In this document: piece by piece, positions 44,555 to 53,899 of the stretch | Position numbering within the stretch: the stretch's first letter is position 1 | Layout of the letters: each line of letters begins with the position of its first letter | Source: DATNPH01 sp036703315 | GTDB lineage: Bacteria > Cyanobacteriota > Cyanobacteriia > Cyanobacteriales > Coleofasciculaceae | Length of the DNA stretch: 64,000 nt | Assembly: GCA_036703315.1 (NCBI GenBank) | Contig: DATNPH010000026.1 | Span: forward strand, 1-64,000 | Direction of reading: 5' to 3' | Made by a program: the position numbers and the translations under genes | The notes under the pieces: generated by a model | Database searches by the model: none | What the model was told of the DNA's origin: nothing | Seen by the model: only the letters and a program-made list of their open reading frames with translations

Positions 44555-44662
44555 TATAGTGGTTCTCACGCTTGATGGAATACAAAGATTCTGGGGAAGG
44601 GACTCTTGGATACAAGGAGAACAAGCAGGAGAGTGTATTGCACTCAATCGAGAACCGCTATA
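44555..44662. mobile_element. MITE-like element with TATAG(T/C)GGTTCTC ends
   Basis: Left end TATAGTGGTTCTC (44555-44567) and right end GAGAACCGCTATA (44650-44662) pair with one G-T mismatch, and the pairing extends imperfectly inward (CTTGATGGAATAC against GTATTGCACTCAA). It is 108 bases with no coding capacity, lying between ycf46 and the GH15-like gene. Confidence 0.6.
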
Positions 44663-44691
44663 GTTCCTAAGTTCTGTGTTTTGACGTGAAA

Positions 44692-47600
44692 TTAGGAACG
44701 ATCAACAGCGCTTCCCTGTCCAACCTGAGTTAGGAATCGGAACGCTTTAACTATATAAGTGGCACACTCTGTTGGGGAGGTGTTGTAGAAGGCACGCCAA
44801 GCGGCAGCCTTATACTCGTCATAATGGTCTGCTTTTTCGGGAAAGCGTTCTAACCAAGCCAATCGCACGGCATGACCAACGAGCACATCTAACACAATAT
44901 AGTCTTCGATCTGCAACTCTGGGTTACGATCAGCGATCCCGGCTAATTCCATCAGTGCCTCAATATTTACTTGCCGATATTCTGGTGCCTCGATTTTATT
45001 GAGCAAATGCTCCACCCGCAGAGCAAAATTCTTTTCTCCTGGGGTCATTTCTGAAAGGATTGGCTGGCTATCTAATCGATTACGGCGCTCTAACTTATCG
45101 CCAATCACCAAACCTTTAGAGTGTTTCATAACTTGCCAAACACTCGGATAGAAGTGTTGGGGAACACGACCAGCAGCACCGTCTAGCTGACGCTTCCTTA
45201 CCCAGCTACCAATTGATGATACTTCCTCTATCTCATCCCGAGTTCCTGGTAAGACAACCCAATTGATATCTTGTTCTGGCTGTTTGACGTGCAAAGATTC
45301 TTGCTGCTGTAGTACTTGGTTGATGCCCTCATACCCAGCTAAACAGGAGCGTAGCCGCATCTTAATTTCAAATGGGCTTAGGTGCATGAGCTGTTCATAG
45401 GCTTCATCCTGAGTGACGCCTCGCTCAGCCGCTAGTTCACTGGTTAACAAGAGAATGAGATACCCAACCCGCAGCGTTAGTAAGCCTTTAAATAAATGGG
45501 GTTCTGACTTGATCAGGATGCCGAGGTAAATGAGGATTTCTTGGGTGAGGACGCGATCGCGAATATCCTCTCTACAGAAATTGTTGATTTTGTCAATCAC
45601 TTCTGTATAAGACATGGGTCGTGCAATCACTGACGCCTCCGTATAAGCCTTACCCACGGCAATCTGTTTGCCCCGCACTAAGATATCCGTTACGGCATCC
45701 GAAAGACCAACATCTACCTTATTGAGCAAACCCGCAGCACGACGTACCACTGCCCAATGACCCGCAAACCCGGCTTTGGTATAAACCTCATCAATTAACG
45801 CAGCCACCGTCACGCTGACACCCGGTCCCCCATAGCCCGTATCAAACTCTAGCCCTTTCAACCGCACCAGAGTATGCAGTAACTCAATTTGCTCGTATAG
45901 ATTCTCAGAGAAGCGCAAACTAGACAACAAAAATTTTAAGTTGGTTTCGCACTCCAACATAAATTCCTGAGTATGACCCAACGGTCCATTTTTGCCGGGA
46001 TAGTAGGGCAGGTAGTAACACTCAGGTGCTGCATCTGTGACCGGTGCCTGAGTAAATTCAAACTCTTGCAGAAAATCAATCCGCTGTTCAGCTGAAGTCA
46101 GCATCAGCTGGTTAATACCTCCTAGTTTTACCCGGACACCATTACACAGACCATCTTTCAACTCCTGCATCAATTCCAATATGGCTGGCTTAATTTCTCC
46201 TCCTGCCAAATCATCAGTTTCTAGCATGCTATGGCTCAGCAATAGCGTCAGCGTCGGACGCCCTAGTTCGTACCAATTGTTCTGAATATAGGCAAGTTCG
46301 CTTTTGATCTGCGCCACCAGGAAATGGTAGTCGAGAGTCAGGTAAAACTGTTGTTTGTCTAAAAAAGAAGGCAGGAAAACAATCGTCTCTCCTCGGATAC
46401 GGAAAATCCTCGATGTCGTCAGACTACGTAATCGGCGGACTGGTCTACCGGACAAACCTAGCGATTGATTGCGCCCGATTTGGGCAAATACAGTTGACAA
46501 CTCACTGCCTTGGCGCACCTGAAGCGGCTGTACTTGTTGCGGTGTTTGTGTCGCAATACCGTGAACTTCTAATCGGGTCTGCAAATCCTCATCTTCAGCC
46601 AATAGGGCGATTTGTACCATCGGTTTCCGGTGACGCCCAACGCACAAATGACGCCCTAAGGGATCAATATCTCCAGGTGCAACTAACCCCTCGCTTAGCA
46701 GTTGACCCAGTAAGTACAAACTCTGCGCCCACACCAGTGGTACATTTTCGTTGGGAAGACGTGGCTGGCTCTGGGAAGTCTGCCGTTCCGCCTCTATGTT
46801 TTCCTTTGGCACGTAATACAGTTCCGGTAGTAGCCCTATCCCGTCTTTCCAGACGAGCAATTTTTTTAAAGACTCCTGATACTTTTGGACTTGCTCAGCG
46901 TCTCCCCGAAACAAACCATCTAGCAGCAGGTAGGTGAAAAATAAAGGCCACTCACTCTCAATATGCTCAAACTGTTGCAGTTCCCAAGGCTCATAATGCA
47001 AACGGCTAGTATCTTCCAAAACAGTTTGGTGCCCATCCCGCAGGAAGCGTTTGCAGCCATAGCGACCTCCTAGCTTCTTAATGATGTCGCTCGTTGTGCG
47101 TTCAATCAGCTCAATGTCTTCTATGGCAAAGGCTGGATAACCGATTACACTTAACAGGGCAGCATCGATTTCTTTAGAACTAGATTCCCTCGGCAAGAGA
47201 GATTCTAGGGTAATCCGTGCCCTAGCAATCTCATCAGGTAATACGTGGATCACAGATTTCTGAGAGCCACGAACACCGAATAAATCTAGTCCACCAATGG
47301 CTTCTAAAGCAGCTTTCGCCATCCCTACAGAACTGGCATTTAGCTCAGGGTTGCCGCGATTAATCTTATTGCCTCGCTCCCAGATTCCGTAATCGGGCGA
47401 TCGGTAAGCCCGCCCAATGTAATACACCAGGTTTTGAATAAAGTTAACTTCGTCAATACTGTAAATAATGTGCAATCCAGAGGCTGTCATCTGAGCCAGC
47501 ATCAGTAGAAACAGTGATGTGGCATCCAGTTGCAAATGTCCCCATTCATCGTCGCCCACCACGACATCACCAGTGCTAGTGTTGTACTTGGCATGCAGAC

Positions 47601-47949
47601 AGTCGAGGAAGGACTGGGTTTGCTTAAATCGCTCAACTTTGTGGGCTTGCCGCATCATACAGAACAACAACCCCCGCATGAGCTTAACGACACTTTGTTC
47701 TAGTTCAAAGGTACGCCCATCGTCGGTATCTAGCTTACGATAAGCTAAGCCCAGCCCCCAGACTGCCAAAATGCTGTAAACGTTATCACGCACCCAGGCA
47801 TCGGTATAGTCACCATGGGCATTAATCGCTGTACTGGCGGGTAATAGACCGGTAATTGGGTTTTGACGATTAAGAATGACCTCCTTGATTTGGTGGTAGT
47901 AATTGTCTAAGCGAGCTGGTAACTGGGAGGCGATCATAGACATACCCAT
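44692..47949 (-). CDS. GH15 / phosphorylase-kinase alpha-like protein
   Basis: This 1085-residue soluble protein belongs to the cyanobacterial glycoside hydrolase 15 family related to eukaryotic phosphorylase kinase alpha/beta regulatory subunits. The N-terminal alpha/alpha barrel starts with GLLPASTAINAHGDYTDAWV and RDNVYSILAVWGLGLAYRK (residues about 37-73), followed by YGIWERGNK and AALEAIGG. The long C-terminal region contains conserved blocks such as YGGPGVSVTVAAL and the RVPQHFYPSVW segment near residue 930. Whether it hydrolyses glucans or binds them as a regulator of glycogen metabolism is unknown. It is monocistronic. Confidence 0.88.
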   Translation of the reverse strand: MGMSMIASQLPARLDNYYHQIKEVILNRQNPITGLLPASTAINAHGDYTDAWVRDNVYSILAVWGLGLAYRKLDTDDGRTFELEQSVVKLMRGLLFCMMRQAHKVERFKQTQSFLDCLHAKYNTSTGDVVVGDDEWGHLQLDATSLFLLMLAQMTASGLHIIYSIDEVNFIQNLVYYIGRAYRSPDYGIWERGNKINRGNPELNASSVGMAKAALEAIGGLDLFGVRGSQKSVIHVLPDEIARARITLESLLPRESSSKEIDAALLSVIGYPAFAIEDIELIERTTSDIIKKLGGRYGCKRFLRDGHQTVLEDTSRLHYEPWELQQFEHIESEWPLFFTYLLLDGLFRGDAEQVQKYQESLKKLLVWKDGIGLLPELYYVPKENIEAERQTSQSQPRLPNENVPLVWAQSLYLLGQLLSEGLVAPGDIDPLGRHLCVGRHRKPMVQIALLAEDEDLQTRLEVHGIATQTPQQVQPLQVRQGSELSTVFAQIGRNQSLGLSGRPVRRLRSLTTSRIFRIRGETIVFLPSFLDKQQFYLTLDYHFLVAQIKSELAYIQNNWYELGRPTLTLLLSHSMLETDDLAGGEIKPAILELMQELKDGLCNGVRVKLGGINQLMLTSAEQRIDFLQEFEFTQAPVTDAAPECYYLPYYPGKNGPLGHTQEFMLECETNLKFLLSSLRFSENLYEQIELLHTLVRLKGLEFDTGYGGPGVSVTVAALIDEVYTKAGFAGHWAVVRRAAGLLNKVDVGLSDAVTDILVRGKQIAVGKAYTEASVIARPMSYTEVIDKINNFCREDIRDRVLTQEILIYLGILIKSEPHLFKGLLTLRVGYLILLLTSELAAERGVTQDEAYEQLMHLSPFEIKMRLRSCLAGYEGINQVLQQQESLHVKQPEQDINWVVLPGTRDEIEEVSSIGSWVRKRQLDGAAGRVPQHFYPSVWQVMKHSKGLVIGDKLERRNRLDSQPILSEMTPGEKNFALRVEHLLNKIEAPEYRQVNIEALMELAGIADRNPELQIEDYIVLDVLVGHAVRLAWLERFPEKADHYDEYKAAAWRAFYNTSPTECATYIVKAFRFLTQVGQGSAVDRS

Positions 47950-48078
47950 TTCTTGATCATTCCAAGACTGTAGCTTCGTTGCTCTTGTAGTAAATAGCTA
48001 AGCTCAAACTTTAAACAAACTTTAAATAGAATTTATCCAGATTGGTAATACAGGTTCTTGCCGTTGAGCTAATTATTA

Positions 48079-48108
48079 GTTACATTGGTTTACAAATACC
48101 TTTACAAA
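48079..48108 (+). promoter_or_regulatory. HLR1-type light-responsive element (RpaB site)
   Basis: GTTACATT GG TTTACAAA at 48079-48096 fits the HLR1 consensus, two (G/T)TTACA(T/A)(T/A) repeats two bases apart, with no mismatch. A third half-site TTTACAAA follows at 48101-48108. HLR1 binds the response regulator RpaB at high-light genes, including hli genes. It lies 35 bases before the HLIP start. Confidence 0.8.
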
Positions 48109-48131
48109 ATGTAATCAACGGAGCAAAAGCT

Positions 48132-48281
48132 GTGTCAGAAAACCGCAACGATGTGAAATTCGGCTTTACACCTCAAGCTGAAAACTGGAACGGTCGTCTA
48201 GCCATGATTGGCTTCGTTGCCGCTCTATTAACTGAATATTTGACTGGTCAAGGTGTATTGCACTTCTGGGGTCTGCTGTAA
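48132..48281 (+). CDS. High-light-inducible protein (HLIP, one-helix CAB-like)
   Basis: This protein has 49 residues from the GTG at 48132. The sequence FGFTPQAENWNGRLAMIGF is the CAB/ELIP/HLIP motif, and ENWNGRLAM holds the conserved Glu-Asn-Arg chlorophyll ligands. The hydrophobic stretch after it spans the thylakoid membrane once. HLIPs bind chlorophyll and carotenoid and protect photosystem II assembly intermediates. ACGGAG eight bases before the GTG sets this start; a longer frame from 48042 would translate the HLR1 site and is rejected. Light induction through RpaB is strongly suggested by the upstream element. Confidence 0.92.
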   Translation: MSENRNDVKFGFTPQAENWNGRLAMIGFVAALLTEYLTGQGVLHFWGLL

Positions 48282-48317
48282 TTCTCTAACTTCCTAACCT
48301 CAGTCAATCTCAATGAT

Positions 48318-48350
48318 AAGCTGAGCGTTTGCTATAAGAACCTCAGCTTT
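48318..48350 (+). terminator. Intrinsic terminator after the HLIP gene
   Basis: Stem AAGCTGAG (48318-48325) and CTCAGCTT (48342-48349) with a 16-base loop and a trailing TTT. It lies about 40 bases past the HLIP stop. Confidence 0.6.
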
Positions 48351-48362
48351 TAAAACGAAATT

Positions 48363-48383
48363 GGGGCGACGCGGGGTCGCCCC
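48363..48383. terminator. GC-rich hairpin between HLIP and sigA
   Basis: Perfect eight-base stem GGGGCGAC/GTCGCCCC with a five-base loop. It lies 35 bases downstream of the minus-strand sigA end and could terminate it, though without a clear U-tract. It also looks like a common cyanobacterial GGGGCGAC repeat. Confidence 0.5.
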
Positions 48384-48417
48384 TACCTATTAACCACAAA
48401 TTCGGTGATCGGGTTAT

Positions 48418-49539
48418 CTAGCGAATATATTCCTTCAGAATGCTATTGCGATTGGGATGGCGCAGTTTGCGGAGAGCTTTTGCTTCAATTTGCCGAATTC
48501 GTTCGCGAGTAACATTGAAGATTTGACCGATTTCTTCTAATGTCTTCATGCGTCCATCATCCAATCCGTAGCGCAGCCGGAGAACATCTCGTTCGCGGGG
48601 GCTAAGTGTATCGAGAACGCTTTCGAGGTCTTCTCGGAGCAGATTTTTTGAAACTTGGTCTTCTGGAGTTTCGCCATCGGCTTCAATGAAGTCTCCAAGG
48701 CGAGAGTCTTCTTCTTTGCCAATTGGCGTTTCTAGGGAGATGGGAAGTTGAGCAGATTTGGCAATGAATCGCAGCTTCTCGATGGTCATTTCCATGCGAT
48801 CAGCAATTTCCTCTTCTGTAGGTTTGCGACCCATTTCTTGGGAAAGGATTTTAGTAGTTTTTTTGATGCGGGAGATGGTTTCGTAAAGGTGGACGGGTAA
48901 CCGGATGGTGCGAGACTGGTCAGCGATCGCTCGGGTGATTGCCTGCCGAATCCACCACGTTGCATAGGTAGAAAACTTATAACCTTTTTCGTGATCAAAC
49001 TTTTCAGCAGCACGAATCAGACCCAGAGAACCTTCTTGAATCAGGTCTTGGAAGGAAAGCCCGCGATTCATGTACTTCTTGGCAATTGATACAACTAGAC
49101 GCAGGTTGGACTGCACCATTTTGTCTTTTGCCCGACGACCCAAGTAGAGGCGATGACGAAAAGCTGGCAAAGGCATTTTCACTGACTCTGCCCATTCGCT
49201 GTCTTGTGGCTCCCGCTCTAATTGATTCATCAAGCGTTCGCGTACACGTTCTAATTCCAATAAGTCAGCAATTTTACGAGCCAGTTCAATTTCTTCATCG
49301 GCTCTCAACAGCCTGATTCGACCAATTTCTTGCAGGTAGAGGCGGATTGAATCTTCTGTATAGTGTTTCTTTTTTGTTTGTGCTCTACGACGGGTAGATC
49401 GTCCCTTTCCAGGCTTACCGTCTTCCTCATCTGGTTGAGCATCCACCAGCTCGTCTTGGTTCGCTTCTTCCTCGATCAAGAAATCAAAGTCGCCCTCAAT
49501 CTGAGCGATCGGTGCGAGTACGTCGTTTGCCTGGGTCAT
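48418..49539 (-). CDS. sigA: RNA polymerase principal sigma factor SigA (RpoD)
   Basis: This 373-residue group 1 sigma factor directs core RNA polymerase to housekeeping promoters. An acidic N-terminal segment with a basic RRRAQTKKKH patch is followed by region 1.2 (DSIRLYLQEIGRIRLL near residue 61), region 2 (SNLRLVVSIAKKYMNRGL, SFQDLIQEGSLGLIRAAEKF, TYATWWIRQAITRAI), region 3 and region 4 with DVLRLRYGLDDGR and the helix-turn-helix TLEEIGQIFNVTRERIRQIE. All promoter-recognition elements are complete. It is monocistronic, with a long non-coding leader of about 1 kb upstream. Confidence 0.95.
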   Translation of the reverse strand: MTQANDVLAPIAQIEGDFDFLIEEEANQDELVDAQPDEEDGKPGKGRSTRRRAQTKKKHYTEDSIRLYLQEIGRIRLLRADEEIELARKIADLLELERVRERLMNQLEREPQDSEWAESVKMPLPAFRHRLYLGRRAKDKMVQSNLRLVVSIAKKYMNRGLSFQDLIQEGSLGLIRAAEKFDHEKGYKFSTYATWWIRQAITRAIADQSRTIRLPVHLYETISRIKKTTKILSQEMGRKPTEEEIADRMEMTIEKLRFIAKSAQLPISLETPIGKEEDSRLGDFIEADGETPEDQVSKNLLREDLESVLDTLSPRERDVLRLRYGLDDGRMKTLEEIGQIFNVTRERIRQIEAKALRKLRHPNRNSILKEYIR

Positions 49540-50529
49540 GCCTTTTTCCTCATGCTCCTTCAGTTAAAGACCAGTAGATGGTATTCGTTAATCTACTTCA
49601 GTTAGCGAAAGCCAGTGATTAACTTTCTGTTGCATTCTTCTAATGTTCATTTAGTAGCTGAGTCAGAGAAACCAGGTCTGGGTTATTTACCTCTACCCAA
49701 CTCATTAGCGAATGCATAATCCAGTAACTGTTATTGCTGGCTTTTCTTGAGACTTTTTGATTGTAGCCTTAATTACAAAAATTGCACGTTTGTTTTCAGC
49801 TTCAATCTCTGACGGTGAATTTAGCTATAAAAAGCTTTTACACAAAACTAATCTCTGTTCAATTAATGCACCCCTGATAAATTGCCTTTACTTAAGTTGC
49901 TGCGTACTGCGTCTTACTTAAATTATTAGTCAAGTTTGTCTAATTAGCTACGTTTCGCTAACCCAGACACTCTTTACAAGTTGCCTCCCGAACAGCATCC
50001 AATGTATAACGACAGTTGCCGTTACATTTTGGATTCGTGTTGAAGCTGAGAAATTGGAGTAATGTCTCCTATTTCGTTTAATGTTTCCTAAACTTACTCT
50101 AACTTCTAACTCGATAGTCCTGGATAAATGGCTGAAATACACTAAGCCATTTTAATGAATTCAGCTGATAGATGACGTCATGGTATAACAAATTTTTCGG
50201 TCACCGGGACTTGTAAAGAGTACATGTGTTCTACACTTTTGCCGACATTCTCTCTGATCACGATAGCGAAGTTCTTCTGCATGAAGAACATTTTCTACCG
50301 TTGAAGGCAAGAAATGTGTCAAGAAAGGTCTGCTGTGTAAGACAGGTGTAAAACAATTGTTTTAACACACCTAGCAAGCAAATGTCCCTAAAGTATCAGT
50401 TAAGAAAGCTGTCGAGCCATGCTTACTGCGGCTGGGTAGAAATAATCTATAGGTCATGAAGGGGCGAGAGGCAAGAGGTAGGAGGGATTTTCTCCAATTG
50501 ATGGGAAACTTTCACCTGGCTGCACTCAC
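49540..50529. other. 990-base non-coding region upstream of sigA
   Basis: No convincing gene on either strand; short frames here are chance. The sequence is AT-rich and unstructured by eye. It lies in front of both sigA and the end of the deacetylase gene, so most of it is probably the sigA promoter and a long 5' leader. Confidence 0.45.
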
Positions 50530-51219
50530 TCAGTTTATATTGTCCAGTGGCTGGGCCTGCTGCCACAACTGGTCTATGGTGACAAACTGATAACCTTGCT
50601 GCAATAACTGAGGAATTAATATAGCCGCCGTTTCAGCGACATCTTGTCCTCCATAATAGCCATCATGCAAGACAATCAGCGACCCATTCTGAACTTGCCG
50701 TAGGACTCGCTGTACAACTACGCAGACACCAGGACGCTCCCAGTCTTCTGGAACAACGCTCCACATAACCGGTCGATAGTTCCACTGCTGCAATAAGTTC
50801 AAAGTCTGAGGTGTAAACAGACCATTAGGAGGGCGAACGTCTCGAATATTGTCTGGGTCAATCTGACAAGCTTGAGCAATCGCGTCTTGGGTGTTCTCCA
50901 AGCTTTGCTTGAGAACGTCCGGTTTCAGGAATGGAAAAGAGGTGTGATCATATCCATGCAGTCCAATCCAGTAACCCCGCTGGTAGATATCTCTAGCCAT
51001 AGTTGGCACCCGATTAACACAAGCACCCAACCAAAAAAAACTAACTGGAATATTGTAGCGGTCTAATACTTGTAATAGTGCTGGGGTGTACTGGGGATGG
51101 GGTCCATCATCAAACGTGAGTGCGATCGCTCGTGAAGTCTTTGCTCCTGCCCAGAGGCAATTGGGAAAGGAAGGCTTAAGAATTTGGTACACAATAGGAT
51201 AAAGCGCGGCAAGCTGCAT
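50530..51219 (-). CDS. Polysaccharide deacetylase (NodB domain, CE4)
   Basis: This 229-residue protein is one NodB domain. It carries the metal/catalytic motif ALTFDDGPHPQYT near residue 33, the His motif GLHGYDHTSFPFL near 83, and R.P.G in VRPPNGLF near 127, followed by WSVVPEDWERPG and IVLHDG. The motif set supports metal-dependent de-N-acetylation of a glycan such as peptidoglycan or exopolysaccharide. A hydrophobic N-terminal signal is weak. It is divergent from the lipoprotein gene, with starts about 35 bases apart. Confidence 0.88.
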   Translation of the reverse strand: MQLAALYPIVYQILKPSFPNCLWAGAKTSRAIALTFDDGPHPQYTPALLQVLDRYNIPVSFFWLGACVNRVPTMARDIYQRGYWIGLHGYDHTSFPFLKPDVLKQSLENTQDAIAQACQIDPDNIRDVRPPNGLFTPQTLNLLQQWNYRPVMWSVVPEDWERPGVCVVVQRVLRQVQNGSLIVLHDGYYGGQDVAETAAILIPQLLQQGYQFVTIDQLWQQAQPLDNIN

Positions 51220-51253
51220 TCAGTTGTTATGTTCTCTAGTTTTTAGTAGTCAG

Positions 51254-51808
51254 GTGAGTCTTAAGGCGTTCCAGTTCAGGCAAAGCCGCTTCTTACGGCA
51301 TCGTCAGATCTTTTCGAGCTTGACGAGCTTCTGTATAGTAGTAGCTCTCGCAAGCTGTAGTACTCTAACTACTGACCAGTATGAAGCAACTGCTCAGACA
51401 ACGTTGACTTGGCAAGTCAAGTATTCCATTGACTCAGCCGATGATAAGCATCCACGCTTTGAGGAGTTTGCTTCTAATTCTTTGCTCAACCGCAATGGTG
51501 AACAACCAAAAGACGCGGTCATTGGTCCTGACGACAAAGGTTTATGGTGGTCGGCTTTGCCGCCACGACCCACCATTGATGAAGTTGAACAACGCTCCAA
51601 ACCTCAGGAACAAGCAAGCAAACCAGAGCTATTGCGGAGTGTGAAATACCAGATAACCTACCGACAGGATGAGCAGAGGGTGACACTACCGACTAACTAC
51701 GATGTTTATCGGCAGGTTGCCAGATCGTATCGTTCCCGTAAGCCTTTGCAACTCACCCTGGGAATTAATAATGCCTCTGTGACAAAAGCTGAGCCAGCAG
51801 GGGAATGA
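51254..51808 (+). CDS. Putative lipoprotein of unknown function
   Basis: A protein of about 184 residues with a basic leader (FRQSRFLRHRQ) and a hydrophobic core ending in LASC near residue 37, a lipobox; the mature protein would be lipid-anchored outside the cytoplasmic membrane. The mature part has WQVKYSIDSAD, WWSALPPRPTIDEVEQR and KYQITYRQDE blocks. I recognise no family. The start is uncertain: GTG at 51254 or TTG at 51224. It is divergent from the deacetylase gene, so a shared envelope context is possible. Confidence 0.6.
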   Translation: MSLKAFQFRQSRFLRHRQIFSSLTSFCIVVALASCSTLTTDQYEATAQTTLTWQVKYSIDSADDKHPRFEEFASNSLLNRNGEQPKDAVIGPDDKGLWWSALPPRPTIDEVEQRSKPQEQASKPELLRSVKYQITYRQDEQRVTLPTNYDVYRQVARSYRSRKPLQLTLGINNASVTKAEPAGE

Positions 51809-51897
51809 GGAGGAGATAGAGAGAGAATGAGGGGGAGAAAAATAGAAACAGAGTTCTTGTCCTGAAGCCCGTAATGTCGCAAGGGCGCGTTGGGTCA

Positions 51898-52476
51898 CTA
51901 GAAGCTAAAACTTAAGTCAGTTACCGTCAGTTGACCATCAAAGGCATAGAAGGTAATTCGAGAAATATTTGACCCCTCGATCCTCAACTGGGCGTTGGGA
52001 GAAATCTGGGAATCAGAACCCGCCAAATTTGATCCTGCCATAGAACAGCGGACTAAGAGGTTGTCTTGATGGTCATAGGCAGACAGAATCGTTCGCTGGG
52101 AACTGGTGACATAGCAGCAGAACTTAGAAATGGGCTGCAAGAATTTTGCTTCCAGCCAGCCGCTCGTAGGGGCTCCCATTAGTACATTGGTACCAGAGCG
52201 AGAGGGATAAGCTGGATTTGAAGGCTGTAGAGCGATCGCGTTTTTAAACGTGATCCCATAGTGGTGAAACTGATGCTCCACGGCTTCAAAGCATTTCAAG
52301 TCTTCCAAGTTAAGGTAGACGCTAGAAGGTCTAATCACAAGTAAATTAGAATCACACTCAGCTGCACCCCAACAAGGAGAAGCAATCATCGCTTCCGGCT
52401 CAATTAAGTCAGTTGCCGAGCCCAAGGTTTGAGACTCTCTGACTGCATTCGACTGGAGACTGCACTGCATTGTCAT
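51898..52476 (-). CDS. Conserved hypothetical beta-sandwich-like protein
   Basis: This 192-residue protein is of no recognised family. Its second half alternates beta-strand patterns (CYVTSSQRTILSAYDHQDN, LRIEGSNISRITFYAFDGQL, TVTDLSFSF) that resemble the beta-sandwich domains of cyanobacterial exoproteins with PEP-CTERM sorting signals, but no sorting tail or signal peptide is seen. The first 30 residues look low-complexity. It is convergent with the lipoprotein gene. No function can be assigned. Confidence 0.6.
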   Translation of the reverse strand: MTMQCSLQSNAVRESQTLGSATDLIEPEAMIASPCWGAAECDSNLLVIRPSSVYLNLEDLKCFEAVEHQFHHYGITFKNAIALQPSNPAYPSRSGTNVLMGAPTSGWLEAKFLQPISKFCCYVTSSQRTILSAYDHQDNLLVRCSMAGSNLAGSDSQISPNAQLRIEGSNISRITFYAFDGQLTVTDLSFSF

Positions 52477-52967
52477 AACACTAATATGAACGCATTTCTC
52501 AAAAACCCGATGACTGTGAACTCCCTGGATATGGGAAACGTCAAAGTTTTGGGTTCTACGTAAGCAACGTAATTCCTAAGCCGATAAACACCCTTATCTT
52601 AACTAGTCTCCTCAAATCAGCACGGTCAAAGTACTTAACCCGTTCCGACGAATCTCCCTTCACATCTTGAGCAGCAATGAAGCCCTGTGTTTAAAAGCCT
52701 ACATTCGTAACTACAAAAGTTTCTTGAAGAATTACTGGTTTCACTTTGTAACGTTTTACTAAAAGCTTTCATACTTCCCTAATACTTTGATGAGATGATA
52801 GTCACCAAAGTTCCCTATATTTAATCAGAAACCATACCTCCGTAAAAAGTGAATAGTCCCTTCGCTGCTAAATACCCTTGTAAAGTGTTGTCAAGGGAAT
52901 CAACCAGGAGTGAGAAGTTCTCTTAGGTCACAATCAGTGATGATGGCAGTAGCAATGAGGTTGGGAC
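52477..52967. other. Gene-free divergent promoter region
   Basis: It lies between the hypothetical gene at 51898 and the alpha/beta hydrolase. No repeat or strong hairpin was recognised. Promoters for both flanking genes should lie here. Confidence 0.4.
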
Positions 52968-53879
52968 ATGATTGAGCCAAATGGTTTTAAACAACGCTCC
53001 ATAGTGACTTCACTGGGAACAATGGTGTATTACACCGCCCAAGAGTCGCCCTGGAGGGAAACAGATGCTGTCGAACCCAAAGAGCTACCAACATTGGTGT
53101 TTTTGCATGGGTTTGGCGGTGGGTCGTCTGCTTATGAATGGTCAAAGGTTTACCCAGCTTTTGCCAGTGAGTATCGAATTCTCGCACCTGACTTAATCGG
53201 TTGGGGTCGCTCGGAGCATCCAGAACGGAATTATAAGATTGATGACTACATCACCATAATCCTTGAATTCCTTCAGGCGACCTGTACAGAGCCAACACCA
53301 GTGGTTGCGTCTTCTCTAACAGCAGCGTTTACTATCCGAGCGGCGATTGCCCGTCCGGATTTATTCAAGTCCCTAATTCTCACAACGCCAGCAGGGCTAT
53401 CTGATTTTGGGCAAGACTACAGTCGCAGTTTTTTTGCCCAGCTGGTCAGCACTCCAGTTCTTGATCGCATCCTCTACAGCACAGGTATCGCCACCAGCGC
53501 AGGTATCCGTAGTTTCTTAGAAAATCGGCAGTTTGCCCAAAGCCGACGCATCTATCAGGAAATTGTAGACGCTTATTTACAGTCAGCCCAGCAGCCAAAT
53601 GCCGAGTATGCGGCACTTTCTTTTGTGCGGGGAGATTTATGCTTTGACTTATCCCTATATATCCCCCAATTAACCACTCCTACAGCGATTCTGTGGGGGG
53701 AAAAATCTGAGTTTACGGGTCCAGAAATTGGCAAACGTCTTGCCGACCTCAATCCCCAAGCTATTCGATTTTTTCAACCCCTTGACGATGTTGGACTGAC
53801 CCCTCAGTTAGAACTGCCGGCAGTGACAATTGGTTTAATCCGGCGATATCTGAAGTGGCTTGATGAAGCTAGAGATTAG
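52968..53879 (+). CDS. Alpha/beta hydrolase-fold protein lacking catalytic residues
   Basis: This 303-residue protein has the hydrolase fold: HGFGGGSSAYEW (oxyanion loop) near residue 47, LAPDLIGWGRSEHP near 76, and the nucleophile-elbow region VVASSLTAAF near 112, where the Ser is kept but the flanking Gly residues are Ala and Thr. The acid strand reads WGEKSEF, lacking the usual Asp, and the His loop reads DVGLTPQLE where active enzymes have GH. It therefore probably lacks a full triad and may be a binding or scaffold protein. It is monocistronic. Confidence 0.82.
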   Translation: MIEPNGFKQRSIVTSLGTMVYYTAQESPWRETDAVEPKELPTLVFLHGFGGGSSAYEWSKVYPAFASEYRILAPDLIGWGRSEHPERNYKIDDYITIILEFLQATCTEPTPVVASSLTAAFTIRAAIARPDLFKSLILTTPAGLSDFGQDYSRSFFAQLVSTPVLDRILYSTGIATSAGIRSFLENRQFAQSRRIYQEIVDAYLQSAQQPNAEYAALSFVRGDLCFDLSLYIPQLTTPTAILWGEKSEFTGPEIGKRLADLNPQAIRFFQPLDDVGLTPQLELPAVTIGLIRRYLKWLDEARD

Positions 53880-53899
53880 GGAAAGGTTGAAGTAGGAAA

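Noticed and set aside
48042..48131. Upstream start for the HLIP gene
   Set aside because: The extra residues come from the HLR1 region, and a good ribosome site precedes the GTG at 48132.
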